Translations under genes and position numbers: made by a program
Origin: Paenibacillus montaniterrae
Lineage (GTDB): Bacteria > Bacillota > Bacilli > Paenibacillales > Paenibacillaceae
Reading direction: 5' to 3'
DNA: 64,000 nucleotides
NCBI RefSeq assembly: GCF_018403185.1
Contig: NZ_BOSE01000004.1
Location: 372,001-436,000 of the forward strand
The notes under the pieces: generated by a model
Databases searched by the model: none
What the model was told of the DNA's origin: nothing
What the model saw: only the letters and a program-made list of their open reading frames with translations
Part shown: positions 58,781 to 64,000 of the stretch, piece by piece
How the letters are laid out: each line of letters begins with the position of its first letter
Position numbering within the stretch: position 1 is the first letter of the stretch

Positions 58781-61681
58781 CTACCCCCTTACGATATTCG
58801 ATTCAAATGGCTGTCCATTTAACGTAGACGTAATAATTTCTTGCTGCTCTCTAACATGAACCTCTTGATGACCGCTTGCTGTACTTGCGCGCTCCTGGCG
58901 ACCGATATAGCTTACGCTCACTTGATTTGGCACAAGCGCACGCAGTCTAGGCTCCATGTAGAACCAAGAGCCCATATTTTTCGGCTCTTCCTGTACCCAA
59001 ACAACTTCCTCAAGATTCGGGAACAGCTTAATAATGCGTTCAACCTCAGCTTGCGGGAATGGGTACAATTGCTCAATGCGAGCCAAGCGCAGCCACTCAT
59101 ACTCGGAAGGCGCTGCCGAGGACAATGCCTCTTCAATATCAACCATCACTTTACCTGTACCAAATACGAGACGTTTTACTTTATCGCGCTGAGCCTTCGC
59201 TTCAGTCAAACTGAATTGAGGCAGCACAGGCTTGAACGAGCCTTCGCTAAATTCAATTCCATGCGAAGCAACTCGCGGATTACGAATCAAGCTCTTTGGC
59301 GCCATTAGCACTAATGGACGAACATTTTCACTGCCAAGCATTTTTGCTTGCTTGCGCAACAAGTGGAAGTATTGCGCCGCACTTGTCAGGTTGGCGACTG
59401 TCCAGTTATTGTCAGCTGACAACTGCAGGAAGCGCTCCAGACGAGCACTGGAGTGCTCAGGTCCTTGCCCTTCATAGCCGTGTGGCAACAGAATGACGAT
59501 ACCTGATTTTTGCTTCCATTTCGCGCGTCCGGCACTAATAAATTGGTCAAAGATTACTTGCGCTACGTTGGCAAAGTCGCCATATTGTGCTTCCCAAATA
59601 ACAAATGTTTCTGGAGAAAACACATTGTAGCCATATTCAAAGCCAAGCACTGCCGTTTCGGATAACGGGCTGTTGTGAATGGCAAATGATGCTTTCGCTT
59701 GCGGGATATAATGCAGTGGCGAGAATTTTTCGCCGGTCACATTGTCATTAAGCACGATATGACGATGTGAGAATGTACCGCGCTCGGAATCCTGTCCACT
59801 CATGCGGATTGGTGTGCCATCTGCCAAAATTGTTGCAAATGCCAATGCCTCTGCATGAGCCCAGTCCACTTTTTCCCCATCGTTCAAGCTTACAGCTCTG
59901 CGCTGCAAAATACGCTGCAGCTTGCCGTACTCCGTAAAGCCTTCTGGACGATTCAGCATTTCCAAATTAATTTCACGAAGCTGCTCGATTGGCAGTGATG
60001 TTTTCACATCCTCCGGAACGATAAATTCTTCCTGCTTTTCACGTTTTTCTTTTTTGTCAGCTTGCTTCTTCATTGCCGCGTAAGCATTTTGCAGCACTTC
60101 CGCCGTTTTATTGCGAAGGCCTTCAACCTGCTCCTTCGTCAACGTGTTATTTTCAACAAGCTGATTAGCATAAATCGTGCTTACAGTCGGATGATTGCGA
60201 ATCATTTTGTACATCAACGGTTGAGTTCCTTCCGGATCATCCATCTCGTTGTGACCGTAGCGACGATAACCGATCAGATCGATAACAAAGCCTTTATTAA
60301 AGCGCAGGCGATATTCACATGCCAATCTGACCGCAGCAAGACAAGCCTCAGGATCATCCGCATTCACGTGCACAATCGGAAGATCGAAGCCTTTCGCTAG
60401 GTCACTCGCATAATGTGTAGAGCGAGAATCTTGACTGTTGGTTGTAAAGCCAAGTCGGTTATTGGCGATGATGTGAATTGTACCGCCATTGCGATAGCCA
60501 TCCAAATTGTTAAAGTTCAATGTTTCTGCCACGATGCCTTCGCCGATAAATGCTGCATCGCCATGGACACAGATTGTAACGGCAGCATGAAGATCCTGCT
60601 TAGGATAACCAGGTTTAGTACGATCTTCTTGCGCGGCACGCGTATAACCTTCAACGACAGAGTTAACAAACTCAAGATGTGAAGGATTGTTGGCAAGGGT
60701 GATGTTGGCACGAACCGTTTCACCTTCATGAACAGCGCGATCAGCACCCATATGGTATTTAACGTCACCTGTCCAGCCATAGTTGACCGTTTTGGCACTT
60801 TCAAGCGCTTTGTTCGGTGCATGATGGAATTCGGAAAAAATCTTTTCATATGGCTTACCAAGCACATGCGCAAGCACATTTAAGCGACCGCGGTGCGCCA
60901 TGCCCATAAGAATATGCTGAGCGCCATCATGTGCAACTGTGCGGACAATTTCATCAAGCACTGGAACAAGCATATCCAGGCCTTCAATGGAGAAGCGTTT
61001 TTGCCCAACAAATGTTTTATGGATAAAGTTCTCGAACATTTCTACTTGCAGCAAACGTTCCAGCAGCGCTTCTTTCTCGCGCGCAGATAGCGGCGCAGGG
61101 AAGGAGCCGGATTCAGCTTGTTTAAATAGCCATTCGCGCTCCTGCTCATCATGAATATGAGTAAATTCATACGCAGCAGAGCGAGCGTAAATTTCACGCA
61201 AGCGTAAAATAGCTTCCCATCCGTTCGTAATGGTGGATGGTGCATTATTCCATATAAGCGATGCAGGAATTGCTTCAAGATCTTGCTTTGTCAAGCCAAA
61301 AGTTTTAGGCTCAAGCAGCTTAGTGTCTGCTTTCGGGCTTAAATCAAGAGGATTAATATCTGCTCCAAGATGTCCGTAACGACGGATATTCAACATCAAT
61401 TGGTGTGCAGCCACTACCTTTTGAATCATATTTTTGTCTAACTGGATGTTGTTGTTTGCCAAGGAAGCGCGTGCTTCCGAAGCGTTGCCTGCTGTAGCAG
61501 ATGCTTGATCAGCTACGAATTCGCCAGGAGGCTCCCCCCAACGAACAAATAACTCTCGAACGGAAGGGTCTACCAGATTGGGATCTTGCAAATAAAGCTC
61601 ATATTGCTCTAGAACATAACCATAGTTCGGACCATAGTAGCTCTTCCAAGGAGAAGAAATGCGCTCATCATGGATGCTCAT
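58781..61681 (-). CDS. odhA: 2-oxoglutarate dehydrogenase E1 subunit
   Basis: Thiamine-diphosphate E1 of 966 residues, decarboxylating 2-oxoglutarate in the citric-acid cycle. Motifs: EYELYLQDPNLVDPSVRELFVRWG at the N-terminus, GMAHRGRLNVLAHVLGKPYEKIFSEF near 270, ICVHGDAAFIGEGIVAETLNF (the ThDP-binding GD pair), and the C-terminal PLVLMAPKSLIRN and VVWVQEEPKNMGSW. ATG 61681 is the probable start (MSIHDERISSPWKS), because GAGAGGGTGG lies upstream. No E3 gene (lpdA) is in this window. Confidence 0.95.
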   Translation of the reverse strand: MSIHDERISSPWKSYYGPNYGYVLEQYELYLQDPNLVDPSVRELFVRWGEPPGEFVADQASATAGNASEARASLANNNIQLDKNMIQKVVAAHQLMLNIRRYGHLGADINPLDLSPKADTKLLEPKTFGLTKQDLEAIPASLIWNNAPSTITNGWEAILRLREIYARSAAYEFTHIHDEQEREWLFKQAESGSFPAPLSAREKEALLERLLQVEMFENFIHKTFVGQKRFSIEGLDMLVPVLDEIVRTVAHDGAQHILMGMAHRGRLNVLAHVLGKPYEKIFSEFHHAPNKALESAKTVNYGWTGDVKYHMGADRAVHEGETVRANITLANNPSHLEFVNSVVEGYTRAAQEDRTKPGYPKQDLHAAVTICVHGDAAFIGEGIVAETLNFNNLDGYRNGGTIHIIANNRLGFTTNSQDSRSTHYASDLAKGFDLPIVHVNADDPEACLAAVRLACEYRLRFNKGFVIDLIGYRRYGHNEMDDPEGTQPLMYKMIRNHPTVSTIYANQLVENNTLTKEQVEGLRNKTAEVLQNAYAAMKKQADKKEKREKQEEFIVPEDVKTSLPIEQLREINLEMLNRPEGFTEYGKLQRILQRRAVSLNDGEKVDWAHAEALAFATILADGTPIRMSGQDSERGTFSHRHIVLNDNVTGEKFSPLHYIPQAKASFAIHNSPLSETAVLGFEYGYNVFSPETFVIWEAQYGDFANVAQVIFDQFISAGRAKWKQKSGIVILLPHGYEGQGPEHSSARLERFLQLSADNNWTVANLTSAAQYFHLLRKQAKMLGSENVRPLVLMAPKSLIRNPRVASHGIEFSEGSFKPVLPQFSLTEAKAQRDKVKRLVFGTGKVMVDIEEALSSAAPSEYEWLRLARIEQLYPFPQAEVERIIKLFPNLEEVVWVQEEPKNMGSWFYMEPRLRALVPNQVSVSYIGRQERASTASGHQEVHVREQQEIITSTLNGQPFESNIVRG

Positions 61682-61914
61682 TGCAGTATATTCCACCCTC
61701 TCTATACTTTTAGATCTTGATATTGTCATTCGTGCAAATCGCACAAAATTTAAGGAGATGCGCACATAAAGTGCGTGTTCACAAACTCATAAAGTCACAG
61801 CTTCGTAACTTCTCTATATTCTAGTACAATAATGAAAAGGCTTCAATAGCTCTTTTGGCATCGGTTTCATCGAAATAGCGTATAGATCCTTAGAAATTCT
61901 TGCCTAAGTTCACT

Positions 61915-63417
61915 TTATCGATCTTTTTCAGCGATTAGTTCGTAAAGTGTCCTTGCCATGACGCCAGTTGCTCCTTTGGGCTCCCATCTGCGTGCACGGT
62001 TTATATAGGCTGTACCTGCGATATCCAGATGCACCCACGGCTTATCCTCTACGAAATTTGCAAGAAACAAGCCTGCTGTAATCGAGCCTGCATGCCGACC
62101 GCCGCTGTTTTTCATATCCGCTACATCACTGGCGATAAGCTGCTTATATTCAGCATATGCAGGCAACTGCCAAACCCGTTCTCCGCTTTTTTCCGATGCG
62201 GCGATAACTTGATTCATCAGCTCATCGTTGTTGCTGACTGCGCCTGTTGCTTCTGTGCCGAGCGCAACCAATACTGCACCAGTTAACGTCGCCACATCAA
62301 TCAGCTTAGTCGCTCCGCGCTTAATTGCCGATGTAAGTCCGTCAGCAAGGACAAGTCTGCCTTCAGCGTCTGTATTGACAACCTCTACCGTATGCCCGCT
62401 CATCGTGCGAATGACATCGCCCGGCTTTAGCGCACGATCGGAAGGCATATTTTCCGCAGTCGGAATAACAGCGACGACATTAGCCTTCACCTTTAACGAT
62501 GCAATTGCATGAATGGCGCCTAATACAGCCGCTGCGCCGCCCATATCCGAAATCATGTCTTCCATGCCTGCCGCCGGCTTGAGCGAAATTCCGCCCGTAT
62601 CAAAGGTTATGCCTTTGCCGACAAGCCCCCATTTCTCACTAGAATTAGCATTTCCTTCATAGTGAATTATAATCATTCGCGGAGGATTTACACTGCCTTG
62701 TCCAACAGCAAGCAGGCCTCCCATTTGTTCTTCAGCACAGCTCCACTCATCGAGCACCTCAATATCAAGCTCCAGCTTTTGAGCCAGCTCCTCAGCATAA
62801 AAAGCCAAGCGCTCTGGCGTCAAATCATTGCCCGGCATATTCGTTAAATCCCTTGCCAGCTTTACACTTTCTACTATATGTTCAGCCTCAGCAACCGCCT
62901 GCGCATAGTCTGCTTGCCGGGCAAGCTGTTCGTCATTAAGTACAAAGCTGATCCGCTGCAATTCAACAGCTGACTGCTGTTCTTTTTTGCTTACCTGGCG
63001 TTCATACAGGGCAAGCTGAAGCCCTTCAATCGCCGCTTTCAACGCTTGCTTCTCGCCAATTGCCTGCAGCGCCGCAGCAATCGCAGGCGAGCTAATATCA
63101 ATCGCTATAGAAGACAGCTTCAAGCTCTTCAGCTTGCCTGCCGCCTGAGCGAAAGCTTCACGCCAGCCGCCGGCAGCTTGCTCGACAACTACAACTACTA
63201 CATATTGCTGCGGCAGCAAGCCAAGCGTGGCGATCGCCGCAGAGCTGCCTTGCTTCACTCGAAAGGTTTGATTATCCAGCATCAGCTGCAGCTGCTTATC
63301 GATCTGCGGCTGTACTAAAGGCTGTCCATTTTGCAATGCTTCAAGCTCCACTGCCGTAACTGGCAGCAGCAGGCCATCGGCTTCCGATGCGATATCCTCG
63401 TATTTATATAACGTCAA
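61915..63417 (-). CDS. pepA: Leucyl aminopeptidase (M17)
   Basis: Dinuclear metallo-aminopeptidase of 500 residues. The metal and catalytic motifs are GLVGKGITFDTGGISLKP (Lys and Asp) near 265, DMGGAAAVLGAI, and NTDAEGRLVLADG (Asp, Glu and Arg) near 350. TTG start at 63417 has GGAGGGATC 7 nt before it. Usually hexameric and cytosolic, working in peptide turnover. No terminator was noticed right after the stop; the 150 bp to odhA contain nothing else clear. Confidence 0.95.
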   Translation of the reverse strand: MTLYKYEDIASEADGLLLPVTAVELEALQNGQPLVQPQIDKQLQLMLDNQTFRVKQGSSAAIATLGLLPQQYVVVVVVEQAAGGWREAFAQAAGKLKSLKLSSIAIDISSPAIAAALQAIGEKQALKAAIEGLQLALYERQVSKKEQQSAVELQRISFVLNDEQLARQADYAQAVAEAEHIVESVKLARDLTNMPGNDLTPERLAFYAEELAQKLELDIEVLDEWSCAEEQMGGLLAVGQGSVNPPRMIIIHYEGNANSSEKWGLVGKGITFDTGGISLKPAAGMEDMISDMGGAAAVLGAIHAIASLKVKANVVAVIPTAENMPSDRALKPGDVIRTMSGHTVEVVNTDAEGRLVLADGLTSAIKRGATKLIDVATLTGAVLVALGTEATGAVSNNDELMNQVIAASEKSGERVWQLPAYAEYKQLIASDVADMKNSGGRHAGSITAGLFLANFVEDKPWVHLDIAGTAYINRARRWEPKGATGVMARTLYELIAEKDR

Positions 63418-63563
63418 TCCGATCCCTCCATTATGTACATCAATCGTTCTACTATTGCTATTTTATTGTAAGCTTTCACAGTTAAGAAGGCAATCAACTG
63501 AAAATTCCGCAATATTTCCGCGCTCATTTTAAATAGAAGGTTTATGCCGAAAACTGCAAATTA

Positions 63564-63612
63564 AAAAAGACTGCTTCTCGAAAGAAAATAATCTTTCAAG
63601 AAACAGTCTTTG
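63564..63612 (-). terminator. Terminator after the peroxiredoxin gene
   Basis: On the minus strand AAAGACTGTTTCTTGAAAGA and TCTTTCGAGAAGCAGTCTTT form a long stem followed by TTTTAATTT, 39 bp after the stop. Confidence 0.82.
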
Positions 63613-63651
63613 CACTTTTCTACCACATTATAATAAGTCTCAGGTAAACAA

Positions 63652-64000
63652 TTAAACTTGAAGAGTAGCTTGACCTGGCTTCCAGTTGATTGGGCAAAGT
63701 CCGCCAGATTGTAATGCTTGAAGCACGCGAAGCGTTTCATCTACACTGCGGCCAACGTTGTTGTGGTTAACCACTTGGTATTGAATTTCACCTTCAGGGT
63801 TAATAATGAATAGACCACGAAGCGCAACGCCTTCCTCTTCGATAAGTACACCGTAGTCTTTGGCAACACTTTTTGTAATATCAGAAGCAAGCGGGAAGTT
63901 CAATTTGCCAAGACCGTTGCTTTCAACCGGCGTGTTGATCCATGCACGGTGAGTATGTTTGCTGTCGATAGAAACACCAAGAATTTCAGTGTTAAGAGCT
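63652..64000 (-). CDS. 2-Cys peroxiredoxin, C-terminal part (5' end outside window)
   Basis: The frame is open to the window edge, giving 115 residues: LGVSIDSKHTHRAWI, YGVLIEEEGVALRGLFIINPEGEIQY, GRSVDETLRVLQALQ and the resolving-Cys motif GLCPINWKPG near the C-terminus. This is the Prx1/AhpC-TSA pattern; the enzyme reduces hydrogen and alkyl peroxides with thioredoxin. The peroxidatic Cys lies outside the window. Confidence 0.93.
   Translation of the reverse strand, partial: ALNTEILGVSIDSKHTHRAWINTPVESNGLGKLNFPLASDITKSVAKDYGVLIEEEGVALRGLFIINPEGEIQYQVVNHNNVGRSVDETLRVLQALQSGGLCPINWKPGQATLQV

Noticed and set aside
1..64000. tRNA or rRNA genes
   Set aside because: No cloverleaf-like stretch ending in a CCA-type acceptor or conserved rRNA block was noticed by eye. 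A tRNAscan-type run would be decisive.

Overview
The window reads as a chromosomal segment of a spore-forming, low-to-mid GC Gram-positive bacterium, most likely Paenibacillus or a close relative. The evidence is the combination of Shine-Dalgarno-rich starts (many GTG/TTG), CotF-type coat proteins, EcsAB, a Phe T-box, a c-di-AMP (ydaO-type) riboswitch, YesM/YesN-type two-component proteins next to LplB/LplC-type sugar permeases, and a PAS kinase of the sporulation-kinase type. No rRNA, tRNA, CRISPR array, prophage or intact insertion sequence was seen.

Layout. 1-5.1 kb: 3' end of psd, an AraC regulator, a solitary aminotransferase, and ecsAB. 5.1-15.6 kb, almost all on the minus strand: DEAD-box helicase, SDR, CheX-like protein, stand-alone 5'-3' exonuclease, the overlapping set adenosyltransferase-rluA-arsC/spx-aminotransferase, an AsnC regulator with patA, and two CotF-like coat proteins. 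15.7-21.5 kb: mutS2, DUF350, a probable 27-residue membrane peptide, a zinc-ribbon protein, an MFS transporter and cysK, all codirectional. 21.6-31.4 kb: a holin-fold membrane protein and a free-standing CuA lipoprotein on the plus strand, then pheS-pheT under a Phe T-box, followed by a ZapA-domain protein of 1100 residues, and copD. 31.8-35.1 kb: glutamate dehydrogenase, a DRE-TIM aldolase-fold protein, and a c-di-AMP riboswitch in front of an unrecognised 143-residue protein. 35.2-47.4 kb: a sugar-utilisation locus made of two transcription units (DUF5060/DUF4038-type glycosidase, GH3, YesM-type kinase, YesN-type regulator; then permease, permease, binding protein, esterase). 47.6-55.7 kb: ilvE with a divergent LysR regulator, orphan small proteins, and uxaC with two Gfo/Idh dehydrogenases next to an AraC regulator (hexuronate/sugar-acid metabolism). 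55.8-64 kb: a soluble PAS kinase, odhAB (2-oxoglutarate dehydrogenase), leucyl aminopeptidase and a truncated 2-Cys peroxiredoxin.

Most unusual content: (1) a family of about 170-bp palindromic elements (six full and five partial copies at five intergenic loci), whose terminal arms differ between loci but keep their base pairing; (2) the ZapA-domain protein with a roughly 1000-residue coiled coil built from nested tandem DNA repeats; (3) the c-di-AMP riboswitch, which ends almost on the ribosome binding site of an unknown gene with no visible terminator; (4) a probable 27-codon membrane peptide gene. Starts were moved from the longest frame to a nearer Shine-Dalgarno-supported codon wherever the sequence argued for it.
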